A stretch of DNA of 64,000 nucleotides from Microbotryomycetes sp. JL201 (taxonomy: Eukaryota; Basidiomycota; Microbotryomycetes). This document shows positions 36,122 through 48,379 of the stretch, in pieces. Location of the stretch: positions 496,001-560,000 of the forward strand of contig JAQYUZ010000004.1 of NCBI GenBank assembly GCA_033819885.1, read 5' to 3'. The first letter of the stretch is position 1; each line of letters starts with the position of its first letter. The translations under genes and the position numbers were made by a program. The notes under the pieces were generated by a model, which was not told the DNA's origin, ran no database searches, and saw nothing but the letters and a program-made list of their open reading frames with translations.

Positions 36122-36134
36122 GACTCCTCGAGTC
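36122..36134. promoter_or_regulatory. Short palindrome with a TGACTC core upstream of ARG8
   Basis: GACTC-CTC-GAGTC sits 12 bp before the ARG8 ATG, with TGACTC at 36121-36126. TGACTC is the core recognised by Gcn4/CPC1-type factors that control arginine genes in other fungi. The site is very close to the start codon, so a regulatory role is only a suggestion. Confidence 0.3.
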
Positions 36135-36146
36135 GATAGCGCACGA

Positions 36147-37902
<1,756 letters not shown>

Positions 37903-38167
37903 TTTTTTTTTTTGAATGTCGCAAGGATGAGGTTGTATTCCCTCGAAGGAGGAGTCCATTGAGCATGATAGACTAGTTTGCGTGCATTATAGCAGACGTT
38001 GAAATGATGCGTAAGACCTGTTATGAGCGGTGCGTCGATCGCCTTCGTGACCTCGAACCGGTCAAAGACTGGTTTACGCGACACCACCTTGCCGGAGAGA
38101 AGAGAGAGGGCGCGCACGGCAGGCCCGTGAAGAAACTGTGCCGACTGTGTGAATTGGGGACGCTGGG

Positions 38168-40873
38168 ATGCGGAGTGCGTCCTTGGGTCGGTCGCTGTCG
38201 GCTCAGTCGAGTCGGTCGAGCCTGAGCGCTGGCCAAGGGCAGCAGCCCCGTCGCGCTTCGAGTCACGTCAGCTTGTACCCGTACTCTGGATCATCGTCTG
38301 CGTACACGAGTCACCCGCGTCTGTCGATCAGAACGCCAGTGCTCGCGCCAGAGTACCCGTCGACGTTCAGCATCTTGACGAGGCCGTTCACGAAGGGAAG
38401 GACTTCTAAACGGGCAACGTTCACGCTCATTGCTTGCATTCTCGTCCTGTTCATTATATGGGGCCAGCTGCCGTCAAGTCGGAGAGGGTCTCTGACTTCA
38501 GCTCGGGGCGCAAACGGTCCTTTCGACCTGCTTCACTTTCAACGCAAGGGAGGGTGAGCAGCGCCCGTTGTTTCCATCGACATAAATGTCCGACTGTACG
38601 CTGACCATGACGCCTGACCTCCAGCTTCCTATACTACCCTGGCCACGCCACCAAAGAGCGAGAGAAGCCGAACGGGGTCATCGAGGAAGTCGAATATGTA
38701 CCGGAACAGCCTCATCCGATCCACCTCTTGATCGACAAGGCAAAGCGTGATTGGGACAAAAAGCTCAAAAGGCAAAGCACGAGCTTGGCAGACGCCGTGG
38801 ACGAGTACGAGCGCAGATACGGTCGCAGACCACCGAAAGGGTGAGCTCGCGTTGATCGTACCAATTCGAACGAATGAGACTACGCTCATACGCTTTGATT
38901 GTAGCTTTGCCGAATGGTGGGATTTCGCTCAACAGGTCAACTTTCAAATGCCAGACGAATTTGACAGCCTGAACGAAAACCTTTTGCCGTTTCTCGCCCT
39001 GCCGCCGTCAAAGAACCAAGAAAGATCGGAAAAGATTCAGTTTGACAAAGACTTTTGGATTCAAGTGAGTCCCATGTCCTTTGTTCAAGTGGCAGGCAAA
39101 GACTGACGAGCTCATCTTTCAGGACAAGGCCTTTACGATTCAAATTCAAGATGGCGCGATTTCAGTGCACGGACCAATGGCTCGGTCCTTGGAGAATCCA
39201 GACGAGAGGAGCACTCAAGCACATAAAATGATCAAAGACTTGGCTGGGCGGTTACCCGACATGAACGTGACCGTCACCGGACACGACAACCCCTGGGTCG
39301 TCTTGTCAGGAGAAGCGAGGAGCCGATTGAAATCGCGAGGGAGAGGCGGTCTTTGTGAGCTGGAATTCCTTTCCGCACAACTTTTCAGAATCAGATCTCT
39401 GACGGATGGTATCGAGCAGTAATTGAAAAGGAGGAAGAGGACGAGGTGCATGATAATTGGGACTATGACGGTTGGGCGGTCGCATGTCCACCTCATTCAC
39501 CGCTTCGGTCCGAACCTCGCTTCGATGAGCGGGTCAAAAATATAAGAGCGTGAGTCTGGCAATCGCTGATGACGTTGACACAGACCGACATGCAAAATTC
39601 ACAGCGTCCCTGAGCGGCACCCGAGCTTTATCCAAGACCATGTTGCAGCAATGGACCTGTGTGACCACCCTACCTTTCAGCCTATTCATGGTTTCAGCGC
39701 CTGGTCAGTCATCAGTGACGCTGCCCGGATCTTGTCACTCATAGAAAGTCATTACTGTGCAGGCCGGGTCCTCGTCCGGGTTTGCTATACCCCCTCTTCA
39801 CTTTTACGAGAACAGCTTGGCACGCCGACTTGCTGATGCCGCCGATTGACCAGTACGATCGACCGATTGGCAACGACCCAGACTGGGAGGACAAGAAGCA
39901 CGACAAGATGGTGTGGCGGGGGACGACGACCGGTGCTGATTTGACGATTAAGCACATGCGAGACCACAGTCAGAGGATGCGACTTGTCCGATGTGAATGC
40001 GACTCGCTGCAAGCTAGTGACCGCCGAAGCGCTGACAAACTACTTCATACGTCATATCTAGTGTCTCAGCAGAGTGGCAATTTGACGCTACAGGTTGCTG
40101 CCAAAGACAAGGACAGCATGCTCGGCCCCGTCGAAGACTTTGACGCCTCTGCGCAAGAACTTGCCGCATCGTACTTTGACGTCAAGTTCCTCGGCAAGCC
40201 CCAGCAATGTGGTGACGCTTGCGACGAGATTCAACGCGAGTTCGAGTGGGACAAGTGGATGTCTGCGGACGAGCAGAACGAGTACAAATACGTGATTGAC
40301 GTGGACGGCAACGGCTGGAGCGGCCGATTTCACCGATTGATGACTTCAAAGTCGCTCGTTTTAAAATCGACCATTTTTCCAGAATGGTACGCCGACCGGA
40401 TACAACCTTGGCTGCAGTACGTTCAGGCTCGATTCTTGCGGCGGGAGAGCCAACCCCAGTGTTGACCGAGTCACCCTATTCTTTGTGCAGCTATGTTCCG
40501 ATCGCTCCAGACTATTCCGATTTGTGGGCAGCGATGGCTTTCTTCAAAGGCGACTTGGCAGGGCGAGGTGCCCATGACGCAATGGCCAAGGAGATTGCAT
40601 ATAACGGCAGACAGTGGGCGGCAGAGTTTTGGCGGTGGGAAGATATGCAAGTCTGTGAGTGTTTGACAGTTTCAGTATTTGTGGAGATACTGCTGTCTGA
40701 CATGGTTTCTTGGGCCAACGCAGATTTGTACCGGCTGTTGCTAGAGGTGAGTGGTCATGGCAGGAGCACGGCGGACGAGTACACGACTGACTCGTGCGTT
40801 GTTTCACGAATGCTTTCAGTACGCTCGCATCATGTTGCGGTCTGAGGACAACTTGTACAGCATGGACATGTAA
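38168..40873 (+). CDS. GT90 (CAP10-type) glycosyltransferase, copy 2
   Basis: Second family-90 enzyme in the window. The start MRSASLGRSLSAQSSRSSLS leads to a signal anchor at ATFTLIACILVLFIIWG (about residues 80-97). Conserved parts parallel copy 1: YERRYGRRPPKGFAEWWDFA, MPDEFDSLNENLLPFLALPP, NVTVTGHDNPWVVLSGEARS and HDKMVWRGTTTGADL. Then DWEDKKHDKMVW, VIDVDGNGWSGRFHRLM, STIFPEWYADRIQPWL, YVPIAPDYSDLWAAMAFFKG and a short C-terminal part LLEYARIMLRSEDNLYSMDM. The catalytic-type D-x-D-G-N motif is intact. Copy 2 has a shorter cytosolic tail than copy 1. Roughly eight exons; stop TAA at 40871-40873. Acceptor and linkage cannot be deduced from sequence. Confidence 0.9.
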
Positions 40874-41041
40874 CCCGAGCCGAATCTCTAGTCCGAACCG
40901 ACAGAGGCCCTTTTCTGGTGATAATAATTGGCATCGCATATTGGTGTAATTGCGTATTTTGGCACGAACAAATTGCATACGACTTTGACCCGTGCATGGA
41001 TCTGTGTCTGTTTTGGGACGCCTCTCTCTTTCTCGTCAACG

Positions 41042-42635
41042 ATGGCCGCGCCCGTGTTTTCTGTGCCGCCGGTGGCTGTGCCGGCTGAACCTTCGTACAA
41101 GGACTCGTTGCCATCGTTCCTGAGCCCCATTGGCTCGCTGATGGACCGACTGCAGCGGGCTCGCGATGGCCTGGCGCTGCCCGAGCCGGGCAAGGCAGAG
41201 GACCTCGGCCGCGAAGTCAAGAGTGAGTCGCAGCAGCAGCAGCATCAGACAGACACGACGGAGCCAGGCTGCTCGCTCGCGCTTGACGCCGGTCTCCAGG
41301 CTGTCTCGGGCGCGCGCGTGCGTTTTCCTCGCGAGCTCGAGTGTTCAAGACACTGACGGCAGTTTTGATCGAGCTTTTGATCATGCAATAACAACGCTGA
41401 CTTGTTTTGTCGCTCCCGCCGATGCAGTGACGCACTTGACCAACTACACGTTCGACGGAGCGCGGGCCGACTTGTCAAAGGTCTTGTCACAAATGCCGGC
41501 CTTCCAAGTCCAGCACTCGTTCACGGCAGGCGCACAGGGCCAAATGGGCCCATCCCCAGGCACCTACTCGTTTGGCGCAGTGTACGCCACCGCACAGGTC
41601 AGTCGCGTTCCGTTGCCGCCGTCATTAGCGCTTCGGTTGCGGAACTGACATCTGGTCAAATTATTTGCGCTCAGACATTCATGCAAGGCAACATTGACAA
41701 CGAAGGTGGCGTCACTGGACGGTTCAATCATGCATGGTCGCCCGCCAACCTATCAAAGCTGTCTGTCCAGGCGAGTGCAGCAACCATAAACCAGTGGCCC
41801 GTGTCCGAACGAGGCTGACAGGCCGAGCTTGCTTGTTCTACAGCTCGGTGCCGACCCGTCCAGCCAGTCCGTCTTTTCATACGAGCAAGACCGTGTTGGA
41901 CAAGACTACACCCTCTCGTTCAAATCCATCAATCCGTCGCCAACAGATTTTACGGGCACCTATCTTGCATCCTACTTGCAATCGTTGACGCCGCATCTTG
42001 CTCTCGGTGCTGAGGCATTGTATCAACGACCCACGCCAGACCTCGAGGACTGCTCACTCGGATACATGGCAAAGTACCATAACGTCAAAAAGGACGAGCA
42101 AGGACAGCCAATCAAAGACTCGTACATTGCTACGGCCCAAATCATGCCCCAAGGCATGTGGCAAGCGACGTACTGGCGAAAGTTGGCAGAACGCGTAGAT
42201 GCCGGCGTCGACCTCGTTGTCATGCCCGCACTCGACCCGAGGCAGCGCAAGGCGATCGCGACCGCAGGCGTCAAATACGAGTTCAGGACATCGACGTTCA
42301 GGGGTCAGGTTGATTCAGAGGGCAAGGTGTCTGCGTTGCTCGAGCAACGCCTCAGTCCGGCGTTCGCATTCCTCGTCGCGGGTGAAATGGGTCAGTGGCG
42401 CGTGGCAGGCTATTCGCGCACCGACAGACTCTGACGTTACGTGTGTGAATAGACCACAAGCTCAACAAGAGCAAGTTTGGTGTCGGTATCATGTGAGCAC
42501 TGCCGACTGGTTGTGTACGTTTCACCATGGAAGCTCACTCGCGTGTCTCTTTCCTGCAGGGTCGAGTCGGCATCCGAGGAAGCCATGGAAGCAGCACAAA
42601 TAGCAGCCACCCAACCTGTCGTCCCACCTATGTAG
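41042..42635 (+). CDS. TOM40: Mitochondrial import pore TOM40
   Basis: Beta-barrel channel of the TOM complex in the mitochondrial outer membrane. The start MAAPVFSVPPVAVPAEPSYK leads into SFLSPIGSLMDRLQRARDGL. The barrel then contains VTHLTNYTFDGARADLSKVL, QVQHSFTAGAQG, YSFGAVYATAQ, FMQGNIDNEGGVTGRFNHAW and ALGAEALYQRPTPDLEDCSL. These are followed by GYMAKYHNVKKD, WQATYWRKLAERVDAGVDLV, ATAGVKYEFRTSTFRGQVDS and DHKLNKSKFGVGIMVESASE. The motifs match porin-3 family Tom40 over its length. Five or six introns; stop TAG at 42633-42635. Confidence 0.93.
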
Positions 42636-43179
42636 AACTCGCCACAGTGTCGATCGTACCGCGTTACTGTCATTCTTTTTAGTCTACTCACTCGCCCCGC
42701 TCTCCGATTTGTACACCTCTCCCTCTCCTGTTTCTCTACTTGTCTCGTTAGCACCGCCACGCCTTGCGGAAAGATGAGAATGTATGCCATGACATGCAAA
42801 GCAAGAATGAAAAATGCTCTGATAGTCTGATGTGGACGGAAGCCACCGGGTGGCCAGTGACACACGTTCGTTCGTTCCCTGTTCAAAGATCCGAGACTCT
42901 CCATTCCAATACAATCAAAAACAGGATGCCATCCCGTCCCACATACGACCATCCGCGTCTCTGGCCTCGAGAAGAGAAACAGCCAACGAGAGGCAGGCAG
43001 AGCGCGCGAACAGAAAAGAGGGAAAGTGGGAGAAAAAAGATTGTGATTCTACATAACAACAGACTGATTCCAGACGATTTCGAATGAGAATGACCCTTGG
43101 AAACGTCGAAACCTGGTCAAGTCGTGAAACGAGGACGAGAGGCCATCATGCAAGTGTATCAGATCTGTGGCGAGGCTGT
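42636..43179. other. Convergent 3' spacer between TOM40 and eS21 genes
   Basis: About 540 bp between two stop codons. It has a pyrimidine-rich part (42690-42750) and a purine-rich part (42975-43045). No supported gene or structured RNA is seen. Confidence 0.45.
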
Positions 43180-43664
43180 TTACTTCGAGTATGACCATGT
43201 GTTGGCAAGCACTGCGTGCGCAAGGCCGTGTCAGCGCAACATATCCTTGACAACGTGATTCGCTTTCAGAAGTCGTATCAACGTACAGCCCTCCTTCGTT
43301 GCCAGCCTGTTGAGCGAATCGTCCGAGTCACCGTTCTCGCGGACGGCGCCCGAGAAGGCAAAGGTGACGTTCGAGCCAGTCATCTTGCCCTCCTCGTTAA
43401 CGTCGGCGACGTTGATTTGGACAGAGGCGTGGTCCTTGGCCGTGATCAATCGGTTCGTGGCCGAGCACTTGCGCGGGACGTAGAGGTCGACGATTTGGCC
43501 CTGACGACGTAGATTGACACCAGTCAGTGCCACTTGTTCGACAGAAAACGTGCCTTTAGTCGCACACGCGCGGGCGTGTAGGATGCGCGACGAGCTTCTG
43601 CAGTCGGCTACCATACATCCCACGCGCCGCTCCTGTGCATCCCGCTCACCTGGTCGTTTTGCAT
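43180..43664 (-). CDS. RPS21: 40S ribosomal protein eS21 (RPS21)
   Basis: Small-subunit ribosomal protein. The first exon encodes only MQNDQ. A 148-nt intron, long for this window, then leads to [20 protein letters not shown] and [40 protein letters not shown] and NRLATKEG follow. A second intron (donor GTACGT, acceptor at about 43211) gives the terminal [10 protein letters not shown], matching the conserved family end. Without that splice the frame would run into an unrelated tail. The stop is TAA at 43180-43182. A tiny first exon followed by a long intron is common for fungal ribosomal protein genes. Confidence 0.93.
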
Positions 43665-44190
43665 TTTGAATAGAGAGCTGTTGGACGAGACGAAATAATC
43701 GTCAGCGCTGCTTCGTGGTACAATCTCGATTGCTTGCTCGGTCCTTCGAGTCGCCTCGTCGCAACTCATGGCGCGTCGAACACCGTCCGACGAGCGGTCA
43801 TGCCGTCTAGACTTGGTTCAAGTTGCCGAGTCGCATTTCACAGTCGTGCATGCGGTATCGCTGCCGCGTGTGCGCCGCCTTGACAATTTTTTCCTAGCCG
43901 GCGGTGCCGTGCGGCTGCAGTCGATGCCCGCTGTCCAAGAACATGACCATTGCCAGCGGGTCGTTCATCCTGATGCGATGACGCGGCGTGGCGAGCTTAC
44001 GTTTGACTTGACTGGGGTGGTGGTCGAGTGAAGGCCGACGTCGACTGCGCGCGGCGCCCGCCGTGGCCGGGCGCGACGTTAGAGGCCCGAGCTCATTCGA
44101 GCCTTTGCCCAGGGTCAGCGCAACCGCACACGCGCGTCATTCTGCTTGTCCCAGTTGTACCGCCTCTTGTCTGATTCTGCGCCTTCGGGT
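43665..44190. other. Divergent promoter region, RPS21/SPT8
   Basis: About 525 bp between two divergent starts. An 87-codon open frame at 43768-44031 (+) starts with ATG but has no recognisable domain and no splice signals, so I treat the region as promoter and leader sequence. Confidence 0.45.
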
Positions 44191-46541
44191 ATGGCGCCAG
44201 GGACGCGCTCGGCACAGAGCACGGCGCCGTCGACGCCTGCAGCGCAGCCGAGCCGCTCAAGGCGTGGCTCGGCAGTCGCGCTCGAGGGTACTGCTGCATC
44301 GTCAACGCGCAGAAGCACCAGACAACATCATGAAGGTGCCGAGGATGGTCACCCAAACGACGAGCACGATGCAGGTGGTCGTGATGATGTACGGCCGAGG
44401 CGGCGAGCAAGGCGGACGGCATCGGCAGAGCGGCCGCTCTCTGCTGACAGACCACAGGACCACGACGCGATGGATGACGATGATGAGGCGTCTGCCGCAC
44501 CTCTGCCGCCGCTCAAGAATTACGCCGAGGCTGTGGCCCGACGGCGCGCATTGTTTCAACGAGTGCGGCATGGCACGGATGTATCGTATGCAATCGAGGC
44601 CGTTTTTACCATCCCGCATTCCACTCAGGTGCATGCTATGGCAGCAGCGCCGTGCTCCTCGCACATTTACACAGGTCAGGCCCAGGCATGACCACTGCGC
44701 TGGCCGATGCTCACGCTCGACTGTACAGGTGGAAGTGACGGCTTTATTCGAAGATACGCAACGTACCCAACCTTGAATGGCTCTGGATTCGACAAGCCCC
44801 TGTTCCTCAATCTGTCAATGAAAACAGGAGCACAAGCATCCGCCACTGGCTCGTATCAAGACACGAGGCAGCCCGTCCTCGTCGGATACTGGGAGAATGA
44901 AGAGGCAGGACCGTGGTGCACTGATCTGTTGCCGCCGGCTGTCGCGCCAGCGGACGCAAATCCGGAGGCAGACGGCGAACCATCTGATTCGTCATTCGCA
45001 GCAAGAGCAGCAAAGGTCAAATGGGGACCGAAGACGGGCTCGTTGGGCAGTCAAAGCATAGTTCACAGTCTGGCAATACAGCAAGAGGAACTGTGGGGCT
45101 TAAGCGGCACTGGCGTGAGTGGTTCAGTCGCAAATGTCAAGCAACGTTCCAGTCTCAAGTCTCTGTCTCTGCAGTCTGGAACTATTAATATGTTCACAAT
45201 CCGGCACGACGAGGGCCAGATCAGGCATGTCTTTCGTGCAGCAGAAGGCGACTCTGGCGCAGGGCACCGATCACGCGCAGCAGTATCTGTATTAAACTTG
45301 ATGGCAGATGAAACGTCCTTTTTCAGCGGCGGCTGGGACGGCCGGATACTCGTGAGCTAGACAAAAGTGTATTCTGGCAGCGCGACCGTTCGCTGACTCG
45401 CTTTCTGACAATAGCGTTGGGACTTGAACATTGGTACGGCCACGCGGAGCTTTGTGGGGCACGGTGGCCAGATCTCCTCATTGGCGTTTCGACCGACGCA
45501 CAGCTCTGCTGCAAGTGGTTCTACGGCTGATGATGTCGACATGGACGCGGGAGGTGTCAACAACGGCCAAGGGGAATCAGATGCAGACAACGACCCTGAA
45601 ACTTCTCCGCTCTCGTCAGCCTCTTCATCAACTGGAGTAGCTGCAGCGCTCGTCAAGGCGGTCAACGGAGAGGCAGACGTGAATGACAAAGCAGATGCAG
45701 ATGCAATCGCAGCGAACGGCGACAGCGACGCTGACGCCGACGGCGAGATTGATGACGACGCCAACTTTGACGCTTCGGCTCCGTCAAATGGCCACACGAA
45801 TGGCATTGCAGCCAAAGAGCACACATCAAAAGCGGTTCCCGTAATTGGATCTGATGCAGCAAAAGACCTGCCCGAGCTGTCGCCAGACGTCTTCATGTCC
45901 ACGAGCATCGATGGGCAATGCATGCTTTGGGACATGCGGGCGGAAGGCACAAGTAAGGGAGTTGTACGACGTTTCGACACGAGTGGCAAGAGTAGTCGGT
46001 GGGCGACATCTGTCAGTAAACGATCATTGAGCTCATTTAGTCTCGGGAACTTATCGCTCTCATCTATGTAGGCCTGCTGGTCATCATGCGGTAACGAGGT
46101 ATATGTCGGTCGACGGTCGGGTATCGTTCAAGTCTACGACATTCGTCATTCGACGCCGAGCTCGCCGACCGTGGACACGTTGCGCATGCCTGCGGCGAGC
46201 GGGTCTGTCTCTGCCCTCGCCATGCTGCCATCGGGTCAGCATCTGGTGACCGCGTCCCAAGACTCTCTGCGTCTATGGGATTTGCGCAGAGCTCGGGCAG
46301 GCGACCGCAAAACCGGTGGCAAACCAGCGTATTCCATCATTCCAAGTCATCACACCGGCAGCGTGTCCCAATTGAGTGAGCTTTACTTGCGTGTTTCGTT
46401 ATGTGGGATGTCTGACTTTTGCTTGTTGTTGCAGTCATTGATCCAAGGGCGCATTTCCTTCTGTCTGCATCTGGCAATCGAGGCTGGGAGGGGTCAAGTT
46501 CGGAGAATGTTGTTATCCACCAGATCAAGGTTATCCGGTAA
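44191..46541 (+). CDS. SPT8: SPT8, WD40 subunit of SAGA
   Basis: Spt8 helps SAGA interact with TBP. The N-terminal about 110 residues are basic/acidic low complexity with MDDDDEASAAPLPPL. The conserved Spt8 start of the propeller is KNYAEAVARRRALFQRVRHG, VSYAIEAVFTIPHSTQVHAM and YTGGSDGFIRRYATYPTLNG. Later repeats are VKWGPKTGSLGSQSIVHSLA, MADETSFFSGGWDGRI, WDLNIGTATRSFVGHGGQIS and FMSTSIDGQCMLWDMRAEGT. EVYVGRRSGIVQVYDIRHST and HLVTASQDSLRLWDLRRARA follow. The last part, FLLSASGNRGWEGSSSENVV, is diagnostic. An acidic insertion of about 130 residues (45520-45880) interrupts the propeller. Stop TAA at 46539-46541. Confidence 0.88.
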
Positions 46542-46591
46542 CTCATCTGGATTGAACGTTTTGTTGTAAATTCCGCAGCCAGTTCTAGAAC

Positions 46592-48000
46592 ATGTCGACG
46601 GCCTTTGGCCGTGGCCTGACTCCTCGCGGCGTTGGTGCATCTGCCCCCACGCGGCCTTGTCAGAACGATCCGACTCGGTCTCATGGCTGCCAATATCACG
46701 TACATTGACGATGTGGCGGTCGACAGAATTGAATGGTCGAGTGCATGGACGCCATACACAGACTTGAACCAGACGAGTGGCGGCGTTTCGAGGTTCAAAA
46801 GTGCGTCTTGCGCCTTGAACTCTAGGTTATGACTCCTTCCAGCTGACTTTTGTGAGCAGACACTCTGCACTGGTGTCGAGCTGGAGTAACTGAAGGGGCT
46901 CGTCAATGCACCGCCACCGTTTCATTCACCGGGACGAATATCGCTGCACATGGCGATTTCAACAGCAAGCAGGGAAAGTACTGGTGCTTTGTGCTCGAAG
47001 GACAGGGCCGGGTAGGTGAAGCAGATTTTTCGCAAGGATATCCGTGGCGATGGTTCGATGGCGGTCAAATGGCACAGGGACGAACGCAGGGTTCATATAT
47101 GAACAAGACTCGTTGCGCGTGAGTAAGAAAAAGCCGATCCTCAGCCTCTCCGGGCCGACTCATGTCCAATCAATCGTACTAGGGTCAGAGGCCTTTCCTC
47201 CGGTCGTCACCGCCTCGTCATCGGTCAAGACAGCGTGTCAAGCGGCGAGTATGGCCTCACGATTGACTACTTTCAGATCAACACATCGGTTCCAGCGGGT
47301 GGAGCTCAAATTTGGGAGTGAGTTGGCTGCTGGTGGCTGCGGCGTGCGAATAAAGAGAGCAGGAGCTGACCGACGCTTGCAGTTCTGACTTTGCGTCAAG
47401 CACTCCTCAGATTAGCTGGGAGTATACGCTCCAGCTTCCTGGCAGTGGTAACGACACGTCGACCTCCAAATTTCTGCTCTCGCCCACTTCTCCACCGACT
47501 CAATCAGCCATTCCTCCGAGTAAAGACAGCTCCAAAGCTATCGGTCTCGGTATCGGTCTTGGCGTCGGTATAACTGCACTCCTCGCAGCCGCAATTGCAT
47601 ACTGGCTGTGGCGCCGTCTCGCAAGACGTCAGACGACTTCGTCTGTTGAATCAGACGAAAAGTCGCGCAGCTTTGCCCCGAGCGATTTTGACGGTTTGAC
47701 GATGAGGTCGGTGCCGATGACTTTTGGCTACGACAAGAGCTATAATGCAGGTGAGCAGGCTCTGGGAATTCGTTAAAAAGTTCATAAATGTCGCCGCAAG
47801 GAAGCAGGATCTCGAGCTCCAGCTGATTGCTTCGTGTCAAACCCAAAGGAATGTCACCCAGCCACGCGAGTGCTCCCGAATTGCAGCAAGAAGGAGACCA
47901 TGCTCTCATCGACAGTATACATGCAACGTTTGCCACTCCTGCTCCCGGAATGAGCACGATGCGACTCGACAGTCCAGAAACGTTCTCGGCTCGCGGTTGA
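46592..48000 (+). CDS. Single-pass surface protein with jelly-roll-like ectodomain
   Basis: Resembles the many basidiomycete proteins with a galactose-binding-like ectodomain, one membrane span and a polar tail, whose function is unknown. The ectodomain begins ANITYIDDVAVDRIEWSSAW and TPYTDLNQTSGGVSRFK, then ATVSFTGTNIAAHGDFNSKQ, WRWFDGGQ and HRLVIGQDSV. YGLTIDYFQINTSVPAG follows. A serine/threonine/proline-rich stalk leads to the span AIGLGIGLGVGITALLAAAI, then AYWLWRRLARRQ. The cytosolic tail has DEKSRSFAPSDFDGLTMRSV. A final intron (from about 47752 to 47848) adds GMSPSHASAPELQQEGDHAL and ends FSARG with TGA at 47998-48000; unspliced it would stop near 47774. The start is unclear: the ATG at 46592 is out of frame with the ectodomain without another splice, and no clear signal peptide was found. 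Confidence 0.65.
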
Positions 48001-48379
48001 ATGCCTTTGTAGACCATAAGCGCTCTTGGCAGCATTTGATTTTGACTGTAACGACTGCTCATCAGTGCTTCATTCGTGATTGTCGCGACCGGCTCTCGTA
48101 TCCTCGAAAAGGGAGACTGCATGTCACGAAATGCAGATACAATGTCACGAGAAAGTTTTTGCCATCAATCAAATACATTCAGAAAAAGAGACCAAAGTGG
48201 ACAAGGTCGACGACGCTAATGCTGGTAATAGGAAAGACAAAAAGGAGAAAAAAAAAATGATGCAATTGATGAAAAGCGGGCAAAGTGAAAAGCAAAACAG
48301 AGCCTTTGCAAAGTGCTTGCGTGCGGTAGGGTCGTAGAATCAAAGTGTCTGTTGGGTTCAATGTCGGCACAAGCGCCGG
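48001..48379. other. Convergent 3' spacer
   Basis: Between the surface-protein stop and the kinase stop. It has an A-rich segment (about 48236-48260) and no supported gene. Confidence 0.5.

Noticed and set aside
43231-43300. Unusual C-terminal tail on eS21 ([18 protein letters not shown])
   Set aside because: It is intron sequence. Splicing gives [10 protein letters not shown], the normal family ending.
43768-44031. 87-codon open frame between RPS21 and SPT8
   Set aside because: No domain, no neighbouring exons, and located in a divergent promoter region.
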